Part shown: positions 1 to 10,559 of the stretch, piece after piece | Numbering within the stretch: the stretch's first letter is position 1 | Layout of the letters: each line of letters starts with the position of its first letter | Source: Eleusine coracana subsp. coracana | Lineage: Eukaryota; Streptophyta; Magnoliopsida; Poales; Poaceae | Assembly (NCBI GenBank): GCA_032690845.1 | Contig: CM064417.1 | Coordinates: 19,312,501 to 19,376,500 of the forward strand | Reading direction: 5' to 3' | DNA length: 64,000 nt | Notes under the pieces: generated by a model | The model's database searches: none | Told to the model about the DNA's origin: nothing | The model's input: only the letters and a program-made list of their open reading frames with translations | Position numbers and translations under genes: made by a program

Positions 1-1
1 A

Positions 2-421
2 AAGGAAGTAAAGCTTGATGTAGGAGATTTAGTGTGGTTACACTTAAGGAAGGATAGATTTCCAGAATTGAGAAAGTCTAAACTAATGCCTAGAGCTGAT
101 GGTCCATTCAAAATAATAGAGAAGATTAATGATAATGCATACAAACTTGAGTTGCCTCCCGAGTTCGGGGTTAGTACTACTTTTAACATTTCAGATTTGA
201 AACCATACTTGGGAGAAGAGGATGAGCTCGAGTCGAGGACGACTCCACTTCAAGAGGGGGAGGATGATGAGGACATCACTCCTATAGATACACACAACAC
301 TCCTCCAAATCTGGACTTGCAAGGTCCAATGACTAGAGCTCGTGCACGACGACTAAATTTAGAGGTGAGCTCGTTCCTACGTTCTTCGCTATATGTTACT
401 TTTGAGAATGGTTATGATTAG
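2..421 (+). CDS. Ty3/gypsy integrase C-terminus (partial, enters LTR)
   Basis: The frame is open from base 2, so the gene continues beyond the left edge; the first in-frame GTG at 32 is not a true start. The product is the C-terminal end of a Ty3/gypsy integrase. It shows the DNA-binding tail block RKSKLMPRADGPFKIIEKIN, then a region ending DLKPYLGEEDELESRT and the basic motif TRARARRLNLE. The stop TAG is at 419-421. The last 52 codons lie inside the 3' LTR that begins at 265, so the end of the protein is LTR-encoded. CRM-type chromoviruses are known for this arrangement, but assigning the lineage is inference. Copies at 8641 and 36903 have related LTRs but lack reverse transcriptase, so this element may be their autonomous relative. 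Confidence 0.85.
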   Translation, partial: KEVKLDVGDLVWLHLRKDRFPELRKSKLMPRADGPFKIIEKINDNAYKLELPPEFGVSTTFNISDLKPYLGEEDELESRTTPLQEGEDDEDITPIDTHNTPPNLDLQGPMTRARARRLNLEVSSFLRSSLYVTFENGYD

Positions 422-1168
422 AAACCATGGAGAGGACCAGGAGATGATGGGAGAAGGAGTTGGGAACGTGAAGGACCAGCAAGGGCTTGGAAGCCAAACT
501 GGAGGCCCAATCAAAACCGACTTCGAGTCTGTTTCGGGGCCCAGGATCAGTCTGTACTAAAACAGTCACCCAGGACGCATACGGACTCAGATTTGGACGT
601 TCTACATATGCACGGAAAGATAAGGAGAAGACCTTTCCAATGCCGCCGGTCTCATGTCAAAATTCATCCGGAGTCATCGGGAATCGTCAAAACAAGAGAG
701 AGTCCAGAAGCTGTGTCGGTGCTGTGTCGCCTATTTTTGGCCTTTGTGCTTTGTATCTAGTTGAGCCCAATTAGGGGCGCGTCCAGAGGGTCTTGCACGA
801 CCCTAGGGTCTTTATATACAGCCGCCACCGCACCATTAGGGTTTGGGTTTTGCTTAGATCAATTCTGTTCATAAACAGTTTCGCCGTTCATCGGTTTGTG
901 AGACCCCAACTTCGAGAGTTTAATCATACATCTGTAATTGTGTTGCATTCTTCATTGTTCTTGCTTGTGTTCTTGATTCGCAGGCAGGGATTAGCCTTCT
1001 CGGCAAGGTCAATCGTCTTTTGGACGGTTGATAACCAGAGGAGACGTCGTGCTGCGATTGCGGGGTTTAGAACGTGCTGTTCTGAAGCCGGATCGATTTG
1101 TGTGTCGCCTCCGACCAAATCAACTTACCAAGAACCTTTCGGAAGATCGGGAACCCTTGTTCACATCA
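265..1168 (+). repeat. 3' LTR of gypsy element (copy A)
   Basis: The LTR begins TGATGAGGACATCAC directly after a purine tract (gagggggagga) and ends TTCACATCA, giving the inverted termini TGATG and CATCA. The same roughly 900-bp sequence recurs at 8641, 12083, 15526, 36903 and 40288. A TATA-like tatatacag near 815 is followed by a leader containing attagggtttgggttt. This copy differs from the others just after its start, where it encodes the TRARAR motif. It inserted into a minus-strand copia gag. The expected 5-bp duplication would be ctcac (1169-1173), but its partner lies outside the window. Confidence 0.9.
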
Positions 1169-1190
1169 CTCACGGTCCACTACCACCCAT

Positions 1191-3186
1191 CTAGGTCTTG
1201 TTCTTGGGCATCCACTTGTACGCGGTCGACCTCTCAAGATGAACTATGCAATTAGACACCCATATGCTCTTGACCTTTCTCTTCTTGTTTGGTGGTTCCA
1301 AAGACTTTGCTTTCACCTTGCCACCCTTGTTCCTAAAAAGCTTAAAATGGGTGTTCTCATGAAATAAGTTAGCATTAGGTAAAACTATGGAACTTCTCAT
1401 CATAGGGCAATCCTTGATGGTGTGGCAATCCTTGCAACACCTCTCACAATAGTAGTCATCGGCGAGTAGGGGTTTGACCCATTTGGAAATGGAGTCACTT
1501 GTCCCGATAATGTCAATGGAGGCAGGATATGAGCCAAGTCCACGGTGGGAGATGTTGTTCATAAGATTCTTTCCAAGAATCTCCCTGTGGATTGCTCTAC
1601 CACATGCAAGTCTCTCAAAGCCGCCCATCACCATTTTTCTCTCTTCCTTGAGCTTGTGATATTCCTTCAAAACAAATGGCTCAAGAGAAGAAACCTCATT
1701 CGAGGTGGTTAGTTCATCACACATAGTAGAAGCATCGCTCATTGATGAACAAGAGGAGGGAGAGGCAAGGTTCTCAACATTGATGACCTCATATGTAATC
1801 TCAAGGGTCTTGTACTTCTCATGAAGCTCTACATGATCACCCTTGAGTTTGTCATAACTCTTGTTTAGGGCATCATGAGATGTGACAAGGTCCTTGAGCT
1901 CACTCTCAAGGTCAACAACACGGTCCTTAGCCAACTCATACTTTTTTCTTACCACATCCAATATTTTGGATTTCTTGACGGCGATGTCACGGGCTTGCTT
2001 AAGCATACTCCACAACTCGACAAAGGTGTGCTTCTCGTCATCGCTGTCACTGCTACTCTCGTCCTCACTCTCCCTAAGGTGGCTCGTGCCCATGAGGCAC
2101 GTGGGAGGTGGAGGAAGAGCTCATGGACGTGTGGTCTTGATCATGGCTAGGCCGGCCACTTCTTCATCATCGCTTGAGGAAGAGGATGTGTCACTCGTCC
2201 ACTCCCAAATAAGAGCCTTGCGTGAGAATCTTGTCTTGGAGTCTTTGGCTTTACCTTTGCCCTTGCTCTTGTCTTTGTTGAAGAACCTCTTCTTCTTATG
2301 CTTGGCTTTGGGATCTTCATCTTCTTCTTCTTCTTCACTTGAATCTTGTGACTTGAATGCTTCTTTCTTGGGTTTTGGGCACTCTCGAACAAAGTGATTT
2401 TTTGAGCCACAATTGAAGCACTTGCCCCTAGACTTGGAACTAAACTTGTTCTTGAAAGTCTTCATCTTCTTCATAAGAAGAGCCAAGTCCTCGGTCAAGT
2501 CACCCTCATCATCATCTTCTTCATCAGTGACTGCCTTCTTGTTTTTCTTGCTCTTGCTTGTCAGCCTGTAGAGCAAGGTTGGATGGTTGAGGATCATCCA
2601 TACCCAACTGGTAGTTCTCGAAGGCAGTGATCTTGCCAAGTACATCCTTTATGGTCTTGGTCTTGTGGTCACCTTACAAGGTTTAGGTGATGATGGACTC
2701 ATACTTGGGGTCTTTAAAAAGCCTTAAGAATCTTCTGATGACCTCCACAGGTTTGAACTTGAAATCATCCCCAAGTGCATTGATCTCCTCCACTAGCATA
2801 TGAAAACAAGAATACATAGTGTTAGCTCTCTTATGTGGTAATCTAGCAAAGTTATCATACTTGTTCTTCAGCATATAGTATCTTTCCTCTTTGACATCAC
2901 TAGTACCCTCGTGGATACTCTGAATCTCAGTCTAGATACCGTGTGCTGTCGAACTCGAGTCCAATCTAGCAAACACATCCTTAAAGATGCATGAGAACAG
3001 AACATTCTTGGCCTTAGCATTGTTCTTAATGAAATCAGGTTCAAGAAGGTTCACATCCGCATCCGATTCATGGGTCACCATCCATATCTCCGGATCAAGG
3101 GACTACAGGTAGGCTTGCATACGTGCCTTCCAATAGCTCTAGTCCTCCCCATCGAAAATAGGAACACTCCCCACCTTTCCCGACAT
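1191..3186 (-). pseudogene. copia gag remnant
   Basis: The ATG at 3186 (minus) begins MSGKVGSVPIFDGED, the N-terminal domain typical of copia Gag. In-frame stops follow soon after. The open piece 2874-2683 is the UBN2-type Gag core (VEEINALGDDFKFKPVEVI). The piece 2645-2121 carries the zinc knuckle CFNCGSKNHFVREC (CX2CX4HX4C) and a Lys/Glu/Ser-rich linker. The piece 2093-1191 is a coiled-coil-rich segment (SKILDVVRKKYELAKDRVVD) and has a second Cys/His cluster, CERCCKDCHTIKDC. At least two stops and a frameshift separate the pieces, so no functional Gag can be made. Confidence 0.85.
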
Positions 3187-3220
3187 CCTTACTCAAGGCA
3201 GTGAAGCCTCAAAGATGAGC

Positions 3221-3237
3221 ATTTGGCTCTGATACCA
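3221..3237 (-). other. copia primer-binding site
   Basis: On the minus strand the sequence reads TGGTATCAGAGCCAAAT, which matches the initiator tRNA-Met primer site used by most plant copia elements. It lies three bases from the inferred LTR end and 35 bases upstream of the gag ATG. Confidence 0.85.
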
Positions 3238-3305
3238 ATTGAAAGGATCGAAAGGCCTACCGAGAGTGTTCCCACAAGGCCACAAGGCATAAAGATTACA
3301 CGACC

Positions 3306-3744
3306 ACAAGGCATTTTGGCCATGCTGTCTAATTAGTAACTAACTCTATTCAAATGATTCTTGCAGGGGGGCTTCTCGATTAATGATTATTAGTTTATTC
3401 ATCAAGCTGAACTCATTATGTATGAAGTTGTTCTGCCAAAACAACTATTTAATTGGGCAGTCGTGCTAGAAAAGTAAATAACTTTTATTATTGAGTCAAT
3501 AAAAGCAAAACCAAAAAGTTGTGTCAAAGATTATTAAGCATCTTTAGGTCGAAACACTCCTGGAATTGTACATGTACCGCAATTCAGATAGGATGTAGGT
3601 GGACTTGCTCTCGCTCAAAAATGCTGACAGTGGGATGTGAGTGAGTTTAAGCATTGAATGTCTTTATTTTCGAATGCACGAGAGTACCAAGCACTGGTCG
3701 CATCCTGTAGTGTTCTATTGTATATATTATACTATTCTACGTGC
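3306..3744. other. Unassigned AT-rich sequence
   Basis: I see no coding frame, RNA gene or terminal repeat here. The segment could be diverged copia LTR continuing from 3305, or older host DNA. Confidence 0.4.
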
Positions 3745-3759
3745 TAGCACTGTAATGAT

Positions 3760-4055
3760 GCGAACGATCCTTCAATCTAGTGGTTGAGGTGGCTTAGTAG
3801 CATCTCCAATGTTTCGAGTTCGACTCCTAATGGGAGCGAATTTACGGATTGGAATAAAGAAAATCCCCTCGCTTGTCACCACACCAAAGCACGGGTCTAA
3901 GGTCCGGTCTAGATTATGATCATCTCACACGGGTTACGATGCTGCTTTGTAGGGGTGGAACAAGGGTTCAGAGTTTTCTCCACCTACGTGAGAAGGTCTT
4001 CTCTTATAAAAAAAACCCGGGGGATTGTCTTACCCCTGCAGGTCAAATTTTTTCT
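3760..4055 (+). mobile_element. tRNA-derived SINE with 15-bp TSD
   Basis: The element is flanked by perfect 15-bp direct repeats, tagcactgtaatgat, at 3745-3759 and 4056-4070. Near its 5' end it has a pol III A-box-like TGGCTTAGTAG (3790-3800) and a B box AGTTCGACTCC (3817-3827), with tRNA-like spacing. The 3' end reads cttacccctgcaggtcaaa followed by a T run (pol III terminator), a tail of the sort seen in Poaceae SINEs. A short in-frame translation (3873-4058) spans it and is not a gene. The exact duplication suggests a comparatively young insertion. Confidence 0.88.
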
Positions 4056-4070
4056 TAGCACTGTAATGAT

Positions 4071-6170
4071 AGTAATTATCCATGATTTGTTTACGGATGA
4101 TGAGCTTCTGTTTTTTCTTTTACAAACTTCACATGTCAATGATCTATTGTTTGATTAAACAATTAAATTCAGTTTTGTAATCATTTATAATCAAACTATC
4201 ACTATATTATCTTTCATGTGCATGGGTCTATATATTGAGAATAAACAGTTATGTTGCGAATAGCCTGTTTTTTATATGAAATTTAATTTTATTAATCAAT
4301 TATTGGTTGTAATAGTAATAATAATTAGTTTTAGTAAATATTTATAGTGGAAGGATAACACGTGTGTGTCGCATATGCACAATACTAATACTGACTAGTT
4401 ATTATTAACGTGAATTACATGGTAAATTTTGTCCATGAATGGACCATGGCCTCTATCATAATTTAAAATTTGCATTTTTTTAAAAGAACGTATATGTTCT
4501 AGAAGTAAGTAGTAACTGAAAGATAGACATAAAAAAAATGTTGTTGTTCTTAGCTTATGACTGAATTGTATTACTAAAAATTTCACCAATTTCCCCTTTT
4601 CGTAAAGACCTCCATAACGGTGGTTTCAAACACATGACACTTCACCTTATTTGTTGAGGTTGTTCATCCTCAAATGCATATCAGGTGTTTTTCATCGGTT
4701 CACATCTTAAATTTTGAAAGATGCTAGTACACTGTAGTATATCTGAAAATGCATTGCTCCCATAATGCCTAACCTTCAGCTCTGATAAATTTCTGAGTCT
4801 TCATATGTATGGCATGATACATACAACCACTATGAGAGTCATGATCATATTTTAAATATAAGCATTACAACAAATTACCAGTGAGTGTTTGACTGAACTC
4901 ATTACCAAAATAAGCGACATATCAATATATCACGCAATTGTTTTTAGGAACCACTAGAGATAGTTGTTTATTTACCAAAGCAGTACTACCTAGCACCCTT
5001 TGTACGCATGCATCATGCACAAAAACAAGAACAAATATCCTGTCACCTGAGGCCAGAAATATATAGGTTCAAGGCTTTAAGCACTCATATAGATTCAGAT
5101 CAGGTTTAATCATTTACGATGGTCCTGCTCTATTTCTTTTCTATTTTTCAATAACTAAATCTTGCTCAACGCCCCTAATTTGTAAGTATTAGCCGATAGC
5201 AGACTAGATAAATGACACTGTAACTAGTAGCAGTTAGACAAAGAAACTGACCTAGCTAAAAGGTTGTTGTGGTATTAAAATTTTCAGCGTGTGCAGGTAA
5301 CATCAGAGTTACATGCACAAGCGCTGCTTCACTTTCGATGGCACAATGATTCTAACCTTGGATTACCCAGCAAGCTGCACTTGATCTGCTCCTAACCTAG
5401 CTGCTGAATGCCATGCAAAGGAACAAAGGAGTAGGAAGATGTGTTTCTTACCCTCTGCTAGCTCAAGGTATGAAGTAACAGTGGCAAGAGCTCGAAGTGT
5501 TCTAGTCCTGCTTTCCTCTCAGGAGGACAGGAAAGAAGCAGAGTTCTCCTCTGTTTTGCGAGAGCAGGGCAAAGGAGCCAGCAAGATCTATATTTGCAAC
5601 AGATAAGGATGGAAACTGCTGGACATTGGGGAAACAAAACGTTGCATGGGTGTGAGACATAGTAGAGAAGAAAGTTCTCCTCTGCTGGACAGGATAAGGG
5701 TGAGAGACACTTATGTACTGGTGCAGCGTAGAAGAAAGAAATGGGTTGATCCTAGAGAAAACCAATGTCACACGACTGTGCAACAAAAACAATAAATAAC
5801 TGAGCTGGGTTCTGGTGTATTCCTCTAAAATATAACTCATAAATCATTTCTTTAATTTTTACAATTGAAAGAGAATTTAGCATATGACTGAATATAGGAC
5901 GTGTGCATTCTAGAGCAAGGTGTGAGTGATAGACTAACATGAGGCATGCACACAACTATTATATATGTATGATAATTATAAATTCATGGAAATTTTATTA
6001 CTGTTGAAGACAAGGAATTATCAACTATTAGGGAGGTAGATATGAAAATAAAAGCAAAGAACTCAGATCAAATATGGTAAGCACATCGAGAAAATTAGAA
6101 AAATGCAAGGAATGTATCGGCATGATGGTAAAAAAAATATTTGCAGATAGTTCCTAAAAAGCCGAAATTG
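4071..6170. other. Unassigned AT-rich DNA
   Basis: About 2.1 kb of mostly AT-rich sequence with no recognisable gene, tRNA or transposon terminus. The part from 5280 to 5960 is less AT-rich and contains short open frames on the minus strand, including one at 5840-5502, but these show no domain or repeated motif. It is probably old host DNA or eroded repeats. Confidence 0.4.
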
Positions 6171-6239
6171 AGATCGGTACAACTTTACTTCTTGTTCTTC
6201 TTCTTTAAATCTTAAACCTTTTTAACCTTCTGCATTCTC

Positions 6240-7057
6240 AGGAATTTCGGCCATCAGCCATCAGCGCATATATCCCTGAATCTTCGGATGTCTCGATGCC
6301 TTCATCGACTCCTGAACACGATGCCCTGATGCCTCATTGACTCAAGAAACGACAATATGAACTAATCTTTCCCGCCTTATTATTTTAACTATCTACCATT
6401 CCTCAATCGACTCTTCTCTTTTCAGGCTCAAATCTCCAGGCGCACTTCATCCCTGTATTTTCCTCCGGAAATCAGACCTGTCCTTCAGGATATTCGCCGA
6501 CGCCTGGACGTGATTCCAATCGAGAGGCTAGTTCAAGATGCTAGCCAGATCAGAACACGATACCTTGAAATCAAAGATCTTTTGCCCGCAGGTCTTGTCT
6601 CAGTGTTGCAGCCAATAGCATAATTGAATTTCATCAACTTCAAGTACTTGATGCTCAGGCCCCCATTGAACATCGATCTGCGCAAAGAACCTAGGCAGAA
6701 GCAGCTGACAAAAGAGCCGAAGAAGAAAAGAACAAGTACACAACTTTGGTATCCAAATCGGCTGATCTTGAGGGGAAACTTGTCGATTTGCGGAGAGAAC
6801 AGGATGAACTCCAGGCAGCTCTTGAAGCAAAGAACAAGGAGATAGCCGATGCAGAAGTGGCACTAGCTAGAATACCAGAAGAAATCATAGAGCAAGAAGG
6901 CATTACCACATCGGCTTATGAACAAGCCTCTAACTTGTGGAGCATCGCAGCCAGCATACCCGACACCATTGATGAAGATGCCTATGCACTCGCTCAAATC
7001 GATGCACTCCGAAAGAAGGCAATTGACATCATCGACTTCTACTGCCCGGAGGGGTAG
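6240..7057 (+). pseudogene. C-terminal exons of Tat antisense gene (coiled coil)
   Basis: This lies antisense to the outer Tat element, downstream of its integrase. Two splice-acceptor-like sites are visible: tgcattctcag near 6241 and cttctcttttcag ending at 6425. The exon from 6426 reads open through IRPVLQDIRRRLDV and GLVSVLQPIA to a stop near 6621. A second open stretch at 6746-7057 encodes a heptad-rich coiled coil (LEGKLVDLRREQDELQAALE) and ends DFYCPEG before TAG. It matches the position of the antisense gene in the plus-strand Tat (30953-27000), which carries the plant-mobile-domain part. The function of such antisense ORFs is not established. Confidence 0.65.
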
Positions 7058-7299
7058 TCGTAGGCTGTCTGTGCTATACCGAACAATATGTTATCTTGTA
7101 ATATTTTTTGAACTAAGGACGACATCCTTGATATCAGCCATCTGAAGTTGATGACTATTCACCGGATATAAATATTCTTCTTTATGTTTCTTTATTTTGT
7201 CTGCTAAGGACGATAATTCTCTTATCGGCCGTGATTAAACACCTGAGATTATGCATCAATTCAGATGCTTAGGTGATACCTTTTCAAATATTTACCATT

Positions 7300-8290
7300 A
7301 ATTGCTCTCCCAAACACTTCTCCATCCAACTCTTGTAGAAAATATGAATTGCCTAGTGCACATCGACTCACTTTGAATGGTCCTTCCCATGCTGGCGACC
7401 ACTTTCCAAATCGATTATCTCTAGAGCTGATGGGCAAAATTAGCTTCTAGACAAGATCTCCTTCTGAAAAACTTTTGGGCACCACCTTTTTATTGTAAAA
7501 TCTGGACACACGGGCTTTGTTTTCTTGAATTCTTTCTAAGGCCCTCATCCGTTGTTGCATGACATCTTCTAATTCATCAAACATAACTTGCCTGTAATCA
7601 TCAGCTGATAACTGATCTTGGAACTCTGTTCTCCTAGACCCCAGATTTGTTTCCCACGACAAAACTGCTTCATGTCCATAAACTAACTGATAAGGTGACA
7701 CCTTTATCGACCCATGACAAGCCACCTTGTATGCCCATAATGACTCAGCCAATGTTGTATGCCACTTCCTCTGTTGGTCGTCAATCTTTCTCTTGATAAA
7801 CTTCATTAAACTTTTGTTACATGCTTCTGCTTGACCATTAGCTTGAGCATAATAAGGCGACAGATTTAGTAACATGATACCCATACCATCGGCAATGTTT
7901 TGAAACTCTTCCAAAGTAAAAACAGAACCCTGGTCAGTAGTAATAGTCTACGACACACCAAACCTTAATATATCATCTTTACATTCAAATTCCCCTATTA
8001 GCTGCTCGAGTATCAGTAATGAATCTCCAACAACTTCAACGAAATTGACTCCAGCTTCCTCAAAATTTGCAATCCCTTAAGAACAACTCTATATTCAACC
8101 TAATTGTTAGTTGATGACTCTACAACAAATGCAAATGCAAATTCAAATCTTGCCCCCTAGGTGATATAATGACGAGCCCGATGTCACATCCATTCCAGAA
8201 CCATCAAAAAACAATAACCATGGCACCGACTCCTCCATCGAGACATCTGAACCACAATGCTCAATGACTAGATCAGCCGAAACTTGACTC
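7300..8290 (-). pseudogene. Outer Tat: second RNase H joined to integrase by deletion
   Basis: Reading from 8290 downwards there is the start of the extra (archaeal-like) RNase H, with PWLLFFDGSG and a degenerate VEYRVVLKGLQI. At about 7970 this joins directly to integrase at the TITTDQG motif. Compared with the plus Tat (22400-23190), some 770 bp are missing: the end of RNase H, the integrase zinc finger and its first catalytic Asp. The downstream part (7914-7447) keeps the third catalytic residue in GQAEACNKS and the block SRFYNKKVVPKSFSEGDLV. The integrase tail decays near 7300. The protein cannot be functional. Confidence 0.85.
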
Positions 8291-8640
8291 TATTGGCACT
8301 GGAATTTGGACCTGTCCCATGGGTCAGAGGCGGAGAGTTGAAGTCGGCCAAAGTCAACGAAGCTCAATGGCCGAAAGGAATAAAGTGAGCCCAATATGGT
8401 TATTTTATCTCTTTCTTTTTTAGTTTAGATTTTGTTTAGCAATAAATTAGGTCGGTTCTTTTAAGAGTCCTGACCGAGTCGGGTGAAAACCCCTTGCACG
8501 GGGATATAAATATATAATAGGGTTTGTATGTGAGGAGAACAATTTTTCGTTCAATACAATTTGGCGCATCGCCAAACCTTTTCTCGACGACATCCTCATC
8601 TCGCGTGGGCTGCATCGACTCCGATCTTGGTGAGAGACTT
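8291..8640 (+). repeat. Inner Tat 5' LTR, first part
   Basis: It begins TATTGGCACTGG, a mutated TG start (compare TGAGTTGGCAC at 31180 and the outer LTR end ccaaca at 43324). It carries a TATA region (ggatataaatatataat, near 8500) and the motif ttggcgcatcgccaaacc (8561-8578). It ends at gactt (8636-8640), the target site of the nested gypsy array. Confidence 0.9.
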
Positions 8641-9542
8641 TGATGAGGACATCACCCTTATGGATACACCCAGCAATCCGCCAACCAAAATGCAAGTTCA
8701 TGTGCGACAACTTAATTTACGGGTGAGCTTGTTCCTAATGATTCCTTTATGTGATTTTGAGAATAGATTGCTACCTAATGAATTAATTATTGTTAGAAAC
8801 CATGGAGATGATGATGAGATAGCTGGGGAGGTGATTGGAGATGTGATGGGCCAGCAAGGACGTCCAAGCCAAGGTGGAGGCCCAATCAAAACCGACTTCG
8901 AGTCTGATTTGGAGCCCAGGACCAGTATGCACTAAAACGGATGCCCAGGACGCATTCGGACTCGGATTTGGACGTTCTATATATGCCTGGAAAGATAACG
9001 AAAAGCCCTTTCCAACCCAACTGATCCCATGTCAAAATTCGTCCCGAGCCGTTGGCAATCGCCGAAACAATTCAACTTCCAAAATCTGTCCTGGTGCTCC
9101 AACACCGTAATCGGTCTTTGGGCCATGTATCGAGTTGAGCCCACTTAGGGCTGCGTCCAGGGGGTCTTGCACGACCCTAGGGTCTTCATATACAGCCGTC
9201 ACTTCTTCATTAGGGTTTGGGTTTTGCTTAGATCAATTCTGTTCATAAACAGTTTTGCCGTTCATCGGTTTGTGAGACCCCAACTTCGAGAGTTTAATCA
9301 TACATCTGTAATTGTGTTGCATTCTTTGTTGTTCTTGCTTGTGTTCTTGATTCGCAGGCAGGGATTAGCCTTCTCAGCGAGGTCAATCGTCTTTTGGACG
9401 GTTGATAACCAGAGGAGACGTCGTGCTGCGATTGCGGGGTTTAGAACGTGCTGTTCTGAAGCCAGATCGATTTGTGTGTCGCCTCCGATCAAATCAACTT
9501 ACCAAGAACCTTTCCGAAGATCGGGAACCCTTATCCACATCA
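8641..9542 (+). repeat. Array LTR 1
   Basis: 902 bp, TGATGAGGAC to CCACATCA. Diagnostic variants: gaattaatta and gatagctg in the 5' part; cagttttgccg, ctttgttgttc and ccgatcaaatc in the 3' part. TATA-like candidates are tctatatatgcc near 8980 and tcatatacagcc near 9190. Confidence 0.93.
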
Positions 9543-10559
9543 AGTGGTAATCAGAGCTTCAGGTAGACCGTTAGGTTTGCCGTTATCCTTGTTATTTTGT
9601 TCAATCCTAGAGTCCAGAAAATTGCCCTATAAAAATATTTGTTCGTCGTGTTTCCGCTGTCCTACACCGCTCTTGTGCTTTGCAATTTTCAGTTTAGTTT
9701 GCTTCTCTGAATTTTAGTCCCTACAAGGTCATTGTGTTGTTGGTCTAGTACTTGTTCTTTGGTCTTGTTTGAGTCGTGTGTGTCCTTGTTCAAAGACAAT
9801 CAAGAAAAAAAAATCAGATTGTTGCACATGTTGAAAGAATAGTACTGCTAGAATTGTTTGCACTAAATATTTATTTAACATCTAGCCTTCTACTTTTTGT
9901 GTGCAAAAGAAACTTAAAGTGTTTTCTGTTGCACGTTGTTCCTTGAGTCAAGAGATCGCTGCACGTTGTTGCATATGAGAATTGTCAGTTCAGTTTTACA
10001 TGCACATCTATTCCTTACGTAAAGAGTGCAAAAAAGAAAGTTTAGGTTTTTCCTTTGTGCTATAAAGTTCGCAACTCTTGCTGCAGTTTTATGTCAAAAA
10101 ATTCATGAAAGAAGTAAAAGGCAATGAGGTGCTGAAAAAAAATAAGAAGAAAAAACCGCACCTATAACAAAAGAAAAAAACGAAAAGAGAAGAGAAAAAA
10201 ATTCAGAATTGCTTGCAGCCTTTGTGTCTTTTGTTGAGCCATTTGCTTGCTTGCTTGAACTAGGTCCGAGACAAGTTTAGGCTAGTGACATAGACTACCT
10301 TGGGACTATTATTCAGTTTTGCAATTTCTGAATTGAAATTTTTCTAATCCTTGCTACTATAAATTGCCTACCTAGCTCCATATATATCCTTCTGAATAGG
10401 CATAGAACTTTAGACCCTCGCAATCGTCGGATCACACTCTCCAAGGTATCCTCTGTTTTGCTATTAAGAATCTTGTAAGAACTCAGTTAGGTGCTGCCGT
10501 TTGCTTGTTAAGAGTTTCCACCGTAATCAAACAGTAGTGATAGAAAAATATACTCTTGT
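9543..10559 (+). other. Array unit 1 leader with primer-binding site
   Basis: An initiator-Met-type primer site (tggtaatcagagc, from 9545) directly follows the LTR; it has one extra base relative to the canonical tggtatcagagc. About 1 kb of untranslated leader follows, with an A-rich low-complexity tract near 10130-10200. No coding frame is supported. Confidence 0.8.

Larger units (their letters stand above)
1169..3305 (-). mobile_element. Ty1/copia fragment (SIRE/Maximus-like)
   Basis: Read on the minus strand this is a short piece of 5' LTR, a primer-binding site, and a decayed gag that ends where the gypsy LTR of copy A cuts in at 1168. Protease, integrase and RT would lie left of the window. 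The LTR terminus (tgaaaggatcga on the plus strand, next to the primer site) is of the kind common in grass SIRE/Maximus elements; this is from memory of the family. The LTR becomes unrecognisable after about 3305, so the upper boundary is approximate. Confidence 0.8.

Noticed and set aside
793..1194. Repeated 130-codon frame MHDPRVFIYSRH... in every gypsy LTR
   Set aside because: It recurs at 9167, 12610, 16052 and 40814, but it spans the LTR transcription start and leader and continues into different flanks. Its conservation reflects LTR identity, not a shared gene.
3790..3827. tRNA gene
   Set aside because: A- and B-box motifs are present, but no cloverleaf could be drawn and the unit is about 296 bp with SINE-type ends and a target duplication.
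5502..5955. Possible host exon on the minus strand
   Set aside because: Two overlapping short frames without motifs, splice consensus or repeats to support them.
8698..8889. Minus-strand frame MIGPPPWLGRPCWPIT... repeated in LTRs
   Set aside because: It is antisense within the LTR and present only because the LTRs are repeats. No start context or domain supports it.
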